From: Gammaproteobacteria bacterium
GTDB lineage: Bacteria; Pseudomonadota; Gammaproteobacteria; Burkholderiales; Burkholderiaceae_C
Direction: 5' to 3'
Length of the DNA: 64,000 nt
Assembly (NCBI GenBank): GCA_018828125.1
Contig: JAHJWB010000013.1
Coordinates: 248,001-312,000 of the forward strand
Shown: piece after piece, positions 29,130-39,114 of the stretch
How positions within the stretch are numbered: the stretch's first letter is position 1
Layout of the letters: each line of letters opens with the position of its first letter
Made by a program: the position numbers and the translations under genes
Notes under the pieces: model-generated
Told to the model about the DNA's origin: nothing
Databases searched by the model: none
What the model saw: only the letters and a program-made list of their open reading frames with translations

Positions 29130-29963
29130 CTAACGGGCCGTTCGCGGAGGCAACAACCGGTCGTATTCCTTCTTCACCACCTCATAGCACTCGCAGGTGC
29201 GGCCCTCAAGGCCCGCGCGGTCGAGCACGTTGATGTGGCCACGGGCGTAGCTGATGAAGCCTGCCTTTTGCAACTTTAGCGCAGCCTCGGTCACGCCTTC
29301 GCGGCGCACGCCCAGCATGTTGGCAATCAGCTCCTGCGTCATCACCAACTGATCGCCCTGCAGCCTGTCCAGGCTGAGCAGCAGCCAGCGGCACAGTTGC
29401 TGGTCCAGCGAATGGTGGCGGTTGCACACGGCCGTCTGCGCCATCTGGGTGATGAGCGCCTGCGTGTACCGCAGCAGCAGATGCACCACAGGCCCGGAGC
29501 GTGCGAACTCTTCCTTCATGACATCGGCACGCATGCGATACCCCGAGCCCGCGCTTTGAACCACCGCCCGACTGGGCGTAGAGCCGCCTCCCATAAAAAT
29601 CGAGATGCCCACCAAGCCTTCAAATCCGACCACCGCAATCTCAGCCGACGCACCGTCTTCCAGCACATACAACAGGGAGACGATCGCGGTGGTGGGGAAG
29701 TACACATAGGGCATCGTGGCCCCGGACTCGTACAGCACTTGCCCCAACGCCAGGTCGATAGGCTCGAGCTGCGGCAGCCAGCGCTCTAACTCAGTCTCGG
29801 GCAACGAGGCCAAAAGATGGTTCTGCAGGGGGGGGGGGATGACTTCAATTTTTTTAATGGGAATGCCTACATTGAGGCGGCAGACACCGTAGAAAGATGC
29901 CGCCGCATTGCGTTCGCAACAGTATGCAAAGGTGCGCGCCGGATGGTCTGTACGGTATCGCAC
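29130..29963 (-). CDS. Crp/Fnr family transcriptional regulator with a C11 tract at the N-terminus; start uncertain
   Basis: The conserved protein begins about NHLLASLPETELERWLPQLEP. A beta-roll follows (YVYFPTTAIVSLLYVLEDG, VVGFEGLVGIS), then a winged helix with LIANMLGVRREGVTEAA. No ATG, GTG or TTG lies in frame just before NHLLA. The nearest in-frame starts are GTG codons at 29963 and 29969, which add about 45 unlikely residues. A run of eleven C (29838-29828, coding strand) encodes the IPPPL just before NHLLA. One added C would bring a TTG at about 29849 into frame. The gene may be switched by tract length, or the tract may be miscounted. Confidence 0.8.
   Translation of the reverse strand: MRYRTDHPARTFAYCCERNAAASFYGVCRLNVGIPIKKIEVIPPPLQNHLLASLPETELERWLPQLEPIDLALGQVLYESGATMPYVYFPTTAIVSLLYVLEDGASAEIAVVGFEGLVGISIFMGGGSTPSRAVVQSAGSGYRMRADVMKEEFARSGPVVHLLLRYTQALITQMAQTAVCNRHHSLDQQLCRWLLLSLDRLQGDQLVMTQELIANMLGVRREGVTEAALKLQKAGFISYARGHINVLDRAGLEGRTCECYEVVKKEYDRLLPPRTAR
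29828..29838 (-). repeat. Homopolymer C11 (G11 on plus strand) in the regulator N-terminus
   Basis: Eleven identical bases within the first codons of the Crp-like gene. An A7 run lies 13 bases upstream. Tracts of this length are prone to slippage and also to sequencing error. Confidence 0.95.
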
Positions 29964-29973
29964 ATACACACTT

Positions 29974-32900
29974 TTACCTAACCGCCACTCCCACAGCACG
30001 TTCAATGTCTGGTTCAGTACCTGTCGCAGAGATGCCAATTGGCACGACAAAGCAGGAATCCACCGACACATCCGCCCAGCGAAGCCGTTGGCCGATGTGC
30101 AGCCAACTGGCGCCAGCGACAATCTTGTCCGGCCTGCGGTTTGACTCCCACTCGCTGGCCGCCATGCGCACCAGGATGAACCTCAGGGTGCGCCCTGCCC
30201 GCGTCAGGCTGATCTCTGCGCCGGGCCAGTGCGATGGCAGGCAGGGCGTGAAGAACAACTCATGGGCACACATTTGCAGGCCCATGATCGACTCCACCGC
30301 TGCCCGGTGCAGCCAGCCGGCCGCCCCGGTGTACCAGCTCCAGCCGCCGCGCCCCACATAGGGTGGTTGGCTGTACGTGTCGGCCGCCATCACATACGGC
30401 TCCACCCCGTACGCCCGTCCCCACACGGCATGCTGCGCGCGGTGGGCGGGGCTCAGGTAGGTGAAGTAGCGGTAGGGCACATCGCCCAACGCCTCCGCGT
30501 CGTCTCCGCCCGAAGTTTGCCCCGCCAGTGCGGCCGCTGCCATCAGCGCCCAGACACCGCCGTGCGCATACTGCCCGCCGTTCTCGCGCACACCGGGCGG
30601 ATAGGCCTGGATGTAGCCCGCGCTGGGCTCCGCATGGCGCAATGCGGGCGCCAGCAATTGAATGAGTCCTGCCTGGGCGTCGACGAGGTGCGCCTCGACC
30701 GCAGCCATCGCCAGACGCTGGCGTTCAGGGCTTGCCACGCCCGACAGCACGGCCCAAGCCTGCGCAATGAGGTCAATGCGTCCTTCTCCACGGGTGTGTG
30801 TGCCCAAGGGTGTGCCGTCGTCAAAAAATGCGCGCTTGTACCAGGCACCATCCCAGGCCTCCGTAGCCAGCGCAGCGCGCCAGCCGGTCAGCGCGGCGTC
30901 CCAGCGCTGCACACGGGCCAGGTCGCCGTGCTGGCGGGCCAGCGGTATCCAGTCGGTGACGATGGCGCACAAGAACCACGCCAGCCACACCGACTCCCCA
31001 CGGCCGCCATCGCCCACGCGGTTCATGCCATCGTTCCAATCACCCCCACCCATCAGTGGCAGGCCATGTACCCCCGTGCGCAGGCTGTGGTCGATGGCGC
31101 GCGCTGCGTGCTCGTAAACACTCGCGGTGGCCGCACTGGTGCGGGGCGTTTCGTACACGTCCTCCGCGCCCTCGGGAATCGAAGAACCTTCCAGAAACGG
31201 CACCAACTCGTTGAGCAAGGCACTGTCTGCGGTGCGCTGCAGGTAGTGCGCGCACGCAAAAGGCAGCCACAGCAGGTCGTCCGAAAAATGCGTTCGCACC
31301 CCCGCACCGCCCGGGCTGTGCCACCAGTGCTGCACGTCGCCCGCATCGAACTGGCGTGATGCGCACAGCACGATCTGCGCGCGCAAGGCGCCAGGCTGCG
31401 CCCACGTGAGCGCCATGGTGTCCTGCAGTTGGTCCCGATAGCCTGTGGCACCACCGGCCTGGTAGAAGCCCGCCTTGGCATAGAGCCGCGACGCCACGGT
31501 CTGGTACAGCAACCAGTGGTTCACCATCACATCGAACAGAGGGTCTGGCGTGGTGACCTGTGTGGCGCCCAGCAACGCGTTCCAGTGGGCAGTGGTGGCG
31601 GCTTCGCGCGCACTTGCCGCCACGCCCAATGCGCCAGACATCAGCTTGCGTGCAGCGGTTTCCGTGGGTGCGTACCCCATCAGGTACACACGCTCAAACG
31701 ATGCGCCCGCTCGCAGCGTCACCATGCGGGACACGGCGGCGCAGGGGTCGAGCCCAAAACCGCTGCGCTGCGCCATCTGCAAGGGCAGCACAAGGTCGCC
31801 CCGGGCGTCAAAGAATTCGCGGCGGTCGCAGGTCCAGTCCAGGCTTTCATTGACGCGGTCATCTGTTCCTGGCCCGGCCGATGATTCGCAGAAAATCGCC
31901 GTACCGCCGCCAAAACCGGCGGCTTCTTCCGTCTGCGTACACAGCAGGCCCAGCAGCCTGCCGTCGGGCAGCGGTGCAAAACAGGGCGCCGTCGCCAGCG
32001 TGGCGCGGTCTCCGCGTTTTTCGCCCATCATCCACTCCGCCATGCCCACCAGGCGCAGGTGCGCACGCCGCCCACCCAGGTTGCGCACCACCACATGCAC
32101 TTGCTTGATGGCGGTGACGGGGTCCACACACCAGCGCACCACCACCTCGAGCGCACCGCGGCGGTGGCTGATGGTGGTGGTGCCCTGCGCATGCTCCACG
32201 TGGTAGACCGCATCCCCGGCACCCCAGGCAGAGGGCGAAAGACTCCACACGTCGCGCGTGCGGCGGTCCTGCAGCAGCAGCCATTCGGCGGGGGGGTCTG
32301 CCACCGGGTCGTTGGACCACGCCGTGAGCTGGTTGAGACGGCTGTTCAAAGCCCAGGTGTTGCCTGCCCCGGTCTCCGACACCTGCGCGCCCATGTGGGG
32401 ATTGGCCAGCACATTGACCCAAGGTTTTGGCGGTCGCAGACCCGTGGCCACGTCGAACCCGAAGGTTCCCGTGACCGGCGCAAAACGGCCCTCGGGCGCC
32501 AGCACCCGGGTGCTGCTCTGGTAGGTGCGCACTTCATCCGTGGCACCTCCGCGCCAAGGGGTCGCCATCGATGCACCCTGCTCAGCAATCCAGGCCTTGA
32601 CCTGGTGCATCAAGGGCTGCCCGTTCGCCTGCAGCGTGATGCGCGCCAGGCTTGCAAAAGTGCCCAGCTGATGCACGGATAGCTCGTCCAGCCGCAGTAC
32701 GCGAAAGCTGGTCACGGCTGGGCCAGAGTGCGTCTGCAGATTGGCGTCGTGGTGTTCGCGCAGCAGGGTCAGCTCGCGCTGCAGCGGCATCTGGTAGGAG
32801 TGCGCCTCGGTGCTGAGCACCACCATGTCGCACGCCACACCGCCGTGTGCCCATTCGCGCAAGGCCTGCGCCATGGTACGCAGCAGGCCCATGCCCTGAG

Positions 32901-35900
32901 GCGACCCGGCCATCACCAGCACCAAGGGCCGGTCACCCGAGATACCCAACTGCCACAACACCCGCCGGTCGCACACACGATGGGGGGCAAGGGGCGTAGC
33001 CAGCAGGCTCCCGTTCAACCCATCGAGTTTGGGCAAGGTCATGACCAGCGCGGTCGTCAGCGCCTGCAACGCGGGCAAATAGTCGCGGTGGGGGCGTTGA
33101 GATGCCCACTGAATGCTGGCCAGCGTGGCCGACATGGCTGACGCCCGTTCCAGATAGGTGGGTTGGCGGTACTTGTCGATGATGGCCGACAGCGTGCCCG
33201 GGTCTTGCGACGCCGCCGTGGCAAAGGTGACGCAGGCCTGGGCACCGGGCGCGATGCGTAGCATGACCCCCAATGCGGCCACCGGGTCCAGCCCCGTGTC
33301 GAGCGTCGTCAACACATCGGGTACACGGTTGAGCGCGGCCAAAGGCTGTGCGGGGGTGTGATTGCGCCCCAGCCACAGCAGGCGGTCCGTCTGGCAGCGC
33401 AGCCCCAGCACCTGGCCTTCGGCACTAGCCACGAAATGCGCCGCCTGCAGCGTGGTTTCGGTCTGCAGACGCGGCGTGCGCACAAACCGCAGGGCCTGCT
33501 GCGCGGGCAGCCATTCGGCTTGCACGAACAGATTGGAAAACGCAGGGTGTGCCTCGTCGGCAGCGTGGGTGGCCAGCGTGATGTCCAGGGCCGAAATCAG
33601 CTCCAGCTCGATCACCTCATTGCCCAGGTTGCTCACTACCACCTTGCGCAGCTCAATGTCGTCTTCAGGGCTGACCCACACCGTGGTGTGCGCCTTGAGC
33701 CCGGGCCACAGCGCGTCAAAACACACGCGGTCGGTGTGAAAGATACTGTGGTAAACCGCCCTGGAATCTGGCGCCGGGTGGCTGGTGATGGACACCGGCA
33801 CGCTGGAGTCTTGCTGGCGCACATACAGAAAACTGCCCTGCGCGTCGCGCAGCGCGTCATCGCGCCAGCGGCTGATGCCCGTCTGGTGCCAGCGGCTCCA
33901 GCCTGCGCCGTTGGCGCGCAGGGTGACGCTGTAGCGACCATTGCTGAGCAGGTGGGTGGGCTCCAGCGCCTGGGCGCCTGGCACCACCGGGCGTACATGG
34001 TCGGGGGTCTTTTGCTGGCGCGCGTGCGGCAGGAGGCGCGGCGGCGTAACCACCAGCGCAGGCAGCTCACGCGGGGCGCGCTCCTGCAGCAGCGGCAGCA
34101 TGGCCTCGATGCGCGCGTGGGCCACGCCCCAGCGCTGCGCCACGCCGCCGAGCAACACATTGGCCAGCGCCACAATGGTCATGCCCTGGTGGTGGGCCAT
34201 GTAGGTGCTGACCCGCGTAAATTTTTCGCCATGGGTCTGCCGCTCAGGGGTAAAGTCCAGCGCCTCATAAAAACCATAGCGCCCGCGTGCTGACAGCTTA
34301 GCCAGCGCGCGGAAGTTGGCACAAGCCGCGCCCACGTCCACCTGTGTTGCCAGCGCGGTGGCATACGGTGCAATCACCAGTTCGCCCACGGGCGCCCGGC
34401 GCAGGGCAAGACGGGGCACACCCTGCGGGGCGTACTGGTAAGCCAGCGTGTGATCGCGTCCTGCGTAGGCGCACTCCGAGATACCCCAGGGAATGCTGCC
34501 TTGAAGCCCCATTTCGACCTTCATGCACTGCACAAACGCTGTGTGCTCCCGCAGGGCCGAGCGCCCTGCCTCGCTCAATGCGCTGTCGTAGGGCTCGGCC
34601 ATCACCAGCGTGGGCATGAGGTACTCGAACATCGAGCCCGACCACGACCGCAGCACCGCATGAAAACCGTTGGCAAAAAACGGGCGGCCCAACGCAGGCC
34701 AGTGGCGCATGGGCAGATCACCCTTGGCCATCGCAAAGAGACTGGTGGTGCGCGACTCGGACGCCAGCAGGTCATAAAACGACGCGTCAAGCTGCTGGTC
34801 ATCCAGCCGGTAGCCGATGTGCAGCAAATGCCGCTTAGCGTGGTACAGAAAACGGAAATCCGCCTGCCACGCCAGCGCGTCAAACGCTTCGGCCAAGGCC
34901 ATCAGGCGATCACTTGCCGCTGCGGCGCCGCCCTGCAGCACAGCCACGGCGTCGCGGTCGGCAGACTGCAAGGTGGACAGGTGGTCGGCCAGCAGCCACA
35001 GCAGTTCATCCCGCTCCGTCGGCGGGGTGTGAACCACGGCCGGGTTGTGCGGCAGCGCCATGTGGCGCAATTCATCCTGCGCCTGCTCAATCAGCGCGCG
35101 GAACGCAGCGGCATCCTCCAGCTGGTCGGCGGCGGGTGTGCGCATGCCCAGCAGGTGGCTGAGCGCCGGGTGTGGCACCCGGCCCATTACACCCAGTGCA
35201 AGCGCGCTCAACCGCGGTTGCAGCCGCGCAAGCGATGCGCGCGAGGCTAGTGCTCCCGCCTGCGGGTCGAGTGGATGCTGGGCCAAGGCACAACACGCCT
35301 GCGCCACTGCCACCAGATGCGCGCACAGGTTGCCACTGTCTACCGTAGACACATAGCGCGGGTGCAGTGGCAGCGCCGTTTCGGTGTCGTACCAGTTCAA
35401 AAAATGCCCACGGTGGCGCTCCATGGTGCGCAAGGTGGCCAGCGTGGCCTCCATGCGGTCCAGCAGCTCCTCTGTGCCGATCCAGCCAAACTGGCGCGCA
35501 CACGCAGTGCTCAGCAGATACAGCCCGATGTTGGTGGGCGAGGTGCGGCGCGCCAGTATTTCGTACGGGGCGGTTTGCAGGTTGTCGGGCGGGAGGTGGT
35601 GGTTCTGCGCGTCCACGCAGCGTTCAAACAGCCGCCAGGTGTCGCGCGCCACACCCTCCAGCAGCACGCGGTCTTCCGGTGCCAACGGTTGGGTATCGGC
35701 GCCGCGCCGGGTGAGGTTGGCGCACCACACCAGCAGGGGTGCCAGCGCCCACAGCACCAGCACAGGCCAGGCGGCCATCAGCAGCGCCAAGGCGCGCCCC
35801 TCAGGGTTCTGCCCCCAACCCCACAGCGCCAAAGCGCAGGCCACCGCCAGCACGGGCGCAATCAGATGCCGTCGCAGCGTGGCGCGCAGGCTGGTGCTCA

Positions 35901-38721
35901 GGGTGTTCTGCGCGGCCTCGGCCGTGATCCATTCCAGCAGACGCCGACGGTTCGCCACCTGCCGGTACACGGTGCGCACCACGGCATCGCCCAGCAACCA
36001 TGCCTGCTGCGGCAGCAGCGCCAGGTGCCACACCCCCGTGGCCAGCGCCCGCAAAAGATCGACCGACGCCTCGTGCACAAAACGCGCGCCCACCTGCCCC
36101 CACCGGTTGGGCACCCAGCCTGCCAGCGCACCCATCAAGGGTGCGGCTGTGTACGCAGCCACCACCACGGCCAGTGTGGTTGTCAAAGGCAAACCGACCC
36201 CCATGAAAGCCAGCACCGTCAGCAACAGCGAAGCCGGGGCCACCAGCGAGCGGCGCAGATTGTCCAGCAGCTTCCAGCGGTGGATGGGGCCGATACCCCA
36301 GCGACGAGCGTGGCGCAAAAACGGCCACAACTGCCAGTCGCCCCGCGTCCAGCGGTGCAGACGCGATGCTGCGGTGTCGCTGTGCTCGGGTTCTGCCTCC
36401 ACCAGCGTCACATCACTCACCACGGCGCAGCGCGCCAATGCGCCCTCCAGCAGATCGTGGCTGAGCACCTGGTCTTCGGGCAGGCGACCACCCAGCACCG
36501 CGTGCACGGTGGTAACGTGCAGCAGGCCCTTGCCGGTGAAGCTGCCTTCGGCAAAAAAGTCCTGGTACACGTCGGATGTCATGGCGCTGTACGGGTCCAG
36601 CCCCTGCTGGCCCGCAAACAGCCACTGCCACAGGGAGGTGGTGGCGTGCGCGGGCAGCGGGGCCAGAACACGCGGCTGCAAGATGCCGTAGCCCTGCACC
36701 ACGCGCTGGCCGCTGGCATCCAGCCGGGGCTGGTTCTCGGGGTGCTCGGCCACGCCCACCAGGCTGCGCAGGCGGCCGGGGGGCAACTGGGTGTCGCTGT
36801 CCAGCGTCAGCACATAGCGCGTGTGCGGCGCCAGCTGCGACAGATCGCCCAGGTCACAAAATGCGCCCTGCTCGCCCGTGGCCAGCGCGGCCACCAGTTG
36901 CTCCAGCTTGCCGCGCTTTCGCTCCCAGCCAATCCATTGCTGCTGGGTGCGGCTGAACAGGCGGGCGCGGTGCAGCAACACAAAACGCAGCGGCGCCCCC
37001 GCATCGGCCGGATGCTGCGCGTTCAGCGCCTGCACCAGGCGCTGCGCATGGGCCAGCAACGCGGCGTCGTCAGGCAGGTCGGCCGTGTGGGCATCGACTC
37101 CATCCGTCAGCAATGCAAATTGCGCGTGCGGCTCCGGGTTTGCAAGGTAGTGCAGATGCAAGCGATGCACCAGGCGTGTGACCGTGCCTGTGCTGCTGAG
37201 CATGGCGGGTATCGCCACCAAGGTGCGCGCGCTGGGCGGGATGCCTGAAGGAAGCAGGTAGCGCGGCATGTAGGTAGGTTTGACCGATTCGCCAATGAGC
37301 CGATTGACCACCGCCACCACGATTTCAGACAGTGGGAACAACAACAGCGCCGCCACCACACCAGCGCCTAGCCAATGCAACGCATCCGCGTTCTGCCACG
37401 CCGTACTGCCCCACAGCGGCGCGACCAGCCACGCCAGCAACCCCAGGGTGCCCACCAGCAACGCGCCCAGATAGAACGGCACACGAGACAACGCAGCGGC
37501 AGAGCGCCACACTGCCACCGCATCGGTGGAGTGGCGTCTTGCGCCCAGGGTTTGCTCCAGCTGTGCGCGCCCTGCGCCCTGCAGCCAGTTCCCCGCCAGG
37601 GCGGCCGCTTCGGTGGCGCCTGTCATCAGTGCAAGCAGCGCCTGGGCCACCGCCGCCTCGCCGCGTCCACTGCGGGCCGACAGGCGTTCTATGCCGTGCA
37701 GCGTGGTGTTGCGGGTGCTTTCGTCTTCCGCAGCAAAAACCGGCGACTGCAGCATCACGCGCAGCACCAGGCTGGTCTCGCCAATGATGTCGGACCAATC
37801 GGCCGCACCAATCAGCCGCAACGCCGTCACGGCGTTGCCCATGCTCAGCTGGTCTGCGGCCTGATCGATCTGCTGGCGGGTTTGCAAGGCTACCAGGTCG
37901 GGCACCGCCGCCTGCAGCCACACCTGCACCGGCAGCAAGGCCTGGGTCTGCCCGCCCAGCGCACGCCGCCCTGCCATGGCCTGCGCCAGGTGCACCAGAA
38001 ACACGGGGCCCACGCCGCGCCGGTCCAGGCTGGCCCGTGCGGCGTCCAGCGCGGGCAGGGTCAGGTCTTTGCAGTGGGTGGCGCACAGGCTGGCCAATTC
38101 TTGCGCAGCCTTGTGGCTGGCCAGGCGTTCGGCCAGACGCCGCAGGTTTTCGATCAATACCACCCGCAAGGTGGTGGGCAGCGCCCACAGCTCGCCCTGG
38201 CTCAGTTCGCGCTCGCCCTGGTAGGCATTGAGAAAGTGCACCAGCAGCGACTCGTCAAACGCGCTGTCGGTATGCGCCACAAACGACCACGCCACGCCAT
38301 ACACACGCGGCAACCCCGCGAGGGGCGCGTTCTGCAACAGCGGCAAAGAGCGGTAGTAGCGCGGCGGGAGGCCGGCGCGGATCTGCTTGAGCTGGCTTTC
38401 GATGAGGTGAAAGTTGTCAGACAGCCATTCGGCCGCCGGGCTGACGGGGTGTTCGTCGTGTGGCGTGTCAAAGATGTAGTGGTAGGACGCACGCAGGGCG
38501 CGGATGTTGCTCTGCAGCCGGGGGTAAAACGTGCTGCGGCCAAACGGCGCCTTGCCAGCATCGTGCGATGCGCCCAAGTGGCGTCCGTGCTCCTCAAACC
38601 GCGCAATACCAAAAACTTCTGCCCGCAGCGGCTCCAGCACCGGGCCCCCACGGGCATCCAGCATGCGGTCAATGGCAGCGGGTACCCATGTCCACTGTGT
38701 GCGCAACCCCTTTCGCGCCAC
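29974..38721 (-). CDS. ndvB: Cyclic beta-1,2-glucan synthase (NdvB/ChvB-like)
   Basis: Giant inner-membrane enzyme of 2915 residues that starts, extends, cyclises and trims beta-1,2-glucan for the periplasm. The N-terminal third resembles NdvB, with membrane helices near 415 and 460. A glycosyltransferase (GT84) domain follows, with TLDSDTQLP near 640, EGSFTGKGLLHV near 725 and a SHDLLEG block near 750. More helices lie near 835 and 960-1005. A glucoamylase-like domain spans about 1300-1560 (GSMFEYLMPTLV, GISECAYAGRDH). The C-terminal half is GH94 phosphorylase-like with YRDQLQDTMAL near 2430, which carries the likely acid residue. Length matches the family (about 2800-2900). It starts two bases after a tiny membrane protein gene, probably its operon partner. 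Confidence 0.95.
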   Translation of the reverse strand: MARKGLRTQWTWVPAAIDRMLDARGGPVLEPLRAEVFGIARFEEHGRHLGASHDAGKAPFGRSTFYPRLQSNIRALRASYHYIFDTPHDEHPVSPAAEWLSDNFHLIESQLKQIRAGLPPRYYRSLPLLQNAPLAGLPRVYGVAWSFVAHTDSAFDESLLVHFLNAYQGERELSQGELWALPTTLRVVLIENLRRLAERLASHKAAQELASLCATHCKDLTLPALDAARASLDRRGVGPVFLVHLAQAMAGRRALGGQTQALLPVQVWLQAAVPDLVALQTRQQIDQAADQLSMGNAVTALRLIGAADWSDIIGETSLVLRVMLQSPVFAAEDESTRNTTLHGIERLSARSGRGEAAVAQALLALMTGATEAAALAGNWLQGAGRAQLEQTLGARRHSTDAVAVWRSAAALSRVPFYLGALLVGTLGLLAWLVAPLWGSTAWQNADALHWLGAGVVAALLLFPLSEIVVAVVNRLIGESVKPTYMPRYLLPSGIPPSARTLVAIPAMLSSTGTVTRLVHRLHLHYLANPEPHAQFALLTDGVDAHTADLPDDAALLAHAQRLVQALNAQHPADAGAPLRFVLLHRARLFSRTQQQWIGWERKRGKLEQLVAALATGEQGAFCDLGDLSQLAPHTRYVLTLDSDTQLPPGRLRSLVGVAEHPENQPRLDASGQRVVQGYGILQPRVLAPLPAHATTSLWQWLFAGQQGLDPYSAMTSDVYQDFFAEGSFTGKGLLHVTTVHAVLGGRLPEDQVLSHDLLEGALARCAVVSDVTLVEAEPEHSDTAASRLHRWTRGDWQLWPFLRHARRWGIGPIHRWKLLDNLRRSLVAPASLLLTVLAFMGVGLPLTTTLAVVVAAYTAAPLMGALAGWVPNRWGQVGARFVHEASVDLLRALATGVWHLALLPQQAWLLGDAVVRTVYRQVANRRRLLEWITAEAAQNTLSTSLRATLRRHLIAPVLAVACALALWGWGQNPEGRALALLMAAWPVLVLWALAPLLVWCANLTRRGADTQPLAPEDRVLLEGVARDTWRLFERCVDAQNHHLPPDNLQTAPYEILARRTSPTNIGLYLLSTACARQFGWIGTEELLDRMEATLATLRTMERHRGHFLNWYDTETALPLHPRYVSTVDSGNLCAHLVAVAQACCALAQHPLDPQAGALASRASLARLQPRLSALALGVMGRVPHPALSHLLGMRTPAADQLEDAAAFRALIEQAQDELRHMALPHNPAVVHTPPTERDELLWLLADHLSTLQSADRDAVAVLQGGAAAASDRLMALAEAFDALAWQADFRFLYHAKRHLLHIGYRLDDQQLDASFYDLLASESRTTSLFAMAKGDLPMRHWPALGRPFFANGFHAVLRSWSGSMFEYLMPTLVMAEPYDSALSEAGRSALREHTAFVQCMKVEMGLQGSIPWGISECAYAGRDHTLAYQYAPQGVPRLALRRAPVGELVIAPYATALATQVDVGAACANFRALAKLSARGRYGFYEALDFTPERQTHGEKFTRVSTYMAHHQGMTIVALANVLLGGVAQRWGVAHARIEAMLPLLQERAPRELPALVVTPPRLLPHARQQKTPDHVRPVVPGAQALEPTHLLSNGRYSVTLRANGAGWSRWHQTGISRWRDDALRDAQGSFLYVRQQDSSVPVSITSHPAPDSRAVYHSIFHTDRVCFDALWPGLKAHTTVWVSPEDDIELRKVVVSNLGNEVIELELISALDITLATHAADEAHPAFSNLFVQAEWLPAQQALRFVRTPRLQTETTLQAAHFVASAEGQVLGLRCQTDRLLWLGRNHTPAQPLAALNRVPDVLTTLDTGLDPVAALGVMLRIAPGAQACVTFATAASQDPGTLSAIIDKYRQPTYLERASAMSATLASIQWASQRPHRDYLPALQALTTALVMTLPKLDGLNGSLLATPLAPHRVCDRRVLWQLGISGDRPLVLVMAGSPQGMGLLRTMAQALREWAHGGVACDMVVLSTEAHSYQMPLQRELTLLREHHDANLQTHSGPAVTSFRVLRLDELSVHQLGTFASLARITLQANGQPLMHQVKAWIAEQGASMATPWRGGATDEVRTYQSSTRVLAPEGRFAPVTGTFGFDVATGLRPPKPWVNVLANPHMGAQVSETGAGNTWALNSRLNQLTAWSNDPVADPPAEWLLLQDRRTRDVWSLSPSAWGAGDAVYHVEHAQGTTTISHRRGALEVVVRWCVDPVTAIKQVHVVVRNLGGRRAHLRLVGMAEWMMGEKRGDRATLATAPCFAPLPDGRLLGLLCTQTEEAAGFGGGTAIFCESSAGPGTDDRVNESLDWTCDRREFFDARGDLVLPLQMAQRSGFGLDPCAAVSRMVTLRAGASFERVYLMGYAPTETAARKLMSGALGVAASAREAATTAHWNALLGATQVTTPDPLFDVMVNHWLLYQTVASRLYAKAGFYQAGGATGYRDQLQDTMALTWAQPGALRAQIVLCASRQFDAGDVQHWWHSPGGAGVRTHFSDDLLWLPFACAHYLQRTADSALLNELVPFLEGSSIPEGAEDVYETPRTSAATASVYEHAARAIDHSLRTGVHGLPLMGGGDWNDGMNRVGDGGRGESVWLAWFLCAIVTDWIPLARQHGDLARVQRWDAALTGWRAALATEAWDGAWYKRAFFDDGTPLGTHTRGEGRIDLIAQAWAVLSGVASPERQRLAMAAVEAHLVDAQAGLIQLLAPALRHAEPSAGYIQAYPPGVRENGGQYAHGGVWALMAAAALAGQTSGGDDAEALGDVPYRYFTYLSPAHRAQHAVWGRAYGVEPYVMAADTYSQPPYVGRGGWSWYTGAAGWLHRAAVESIMGLQMCAHELFFTPCLPSHWPGAEISLTRAGRTLRFILVRMAASEWESNRRPDKIVAGASWLHIGQRLRWADVSVDSCFVVPIGISATGTEPDIERAVGVAVR

Positions 38722-38723
38722 GC

Positions 38724-38966
38724 CTAACCGACCAGCGATACAGCACCCACCACCAGCGTGATCAACAGCGCCACCGTCACCACATGTTCGGCCACAAGGG
38801 CTTGCAGCAGACCCGCCCCCGCGACAAAGCTATCGAGCGGCCCGCGCAACGCGCCGCAATGCGCAAGATGGTCACCCAGCGTCAACAGTTCCATCAACGA
38901 CACATCGGCAGGCTGCCCCGCGCAAGAGGTGTCCCATGCAGAGCAAAAAACGGTGGAATGGGACAT
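38724..38966 (-). CDS. Small single-helix membrane protein upstream of ndvB
   Basis: 80 residues from the ATG at 38966, which has a strong AGGAG five bases upstream. A frame extension upstream to 39071 lacks such a site. The N-terminal half is polar with two cysteines (VFCSAWDTSCAGQ). The C-terminal half is one hydrophobic helix (VVTVALLITLVVGAVSLVG). The stop lies two bases before the ndvB start, so the two are almost certainly co-transcribed. No family is recognised. A helper role for glucan synthesis is inference from position. Confidence 0.72.
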   Translation of the reverse strand: MSHSTVFCSAWDTSCAGQPADVSLMELLTLGDHLAHCGALRGPLDSFVAGAGLLQALVAEHVVTVALLITLVVGAVSLVG

Positions 38967-39114
38967 GGGGGACTCCTGGGTACAAGTGAACGGCGCAGCT
39001 GACGGGCAGCAACGCTCTGAGGTTCTTGTACAAGGGGTCCACGCGCACCGTCTGTTCGCTGGCGAACACAATGCGCAGTTTGCGCACAGACTTTACGAAT
39101 TACTGCAACCGGGG

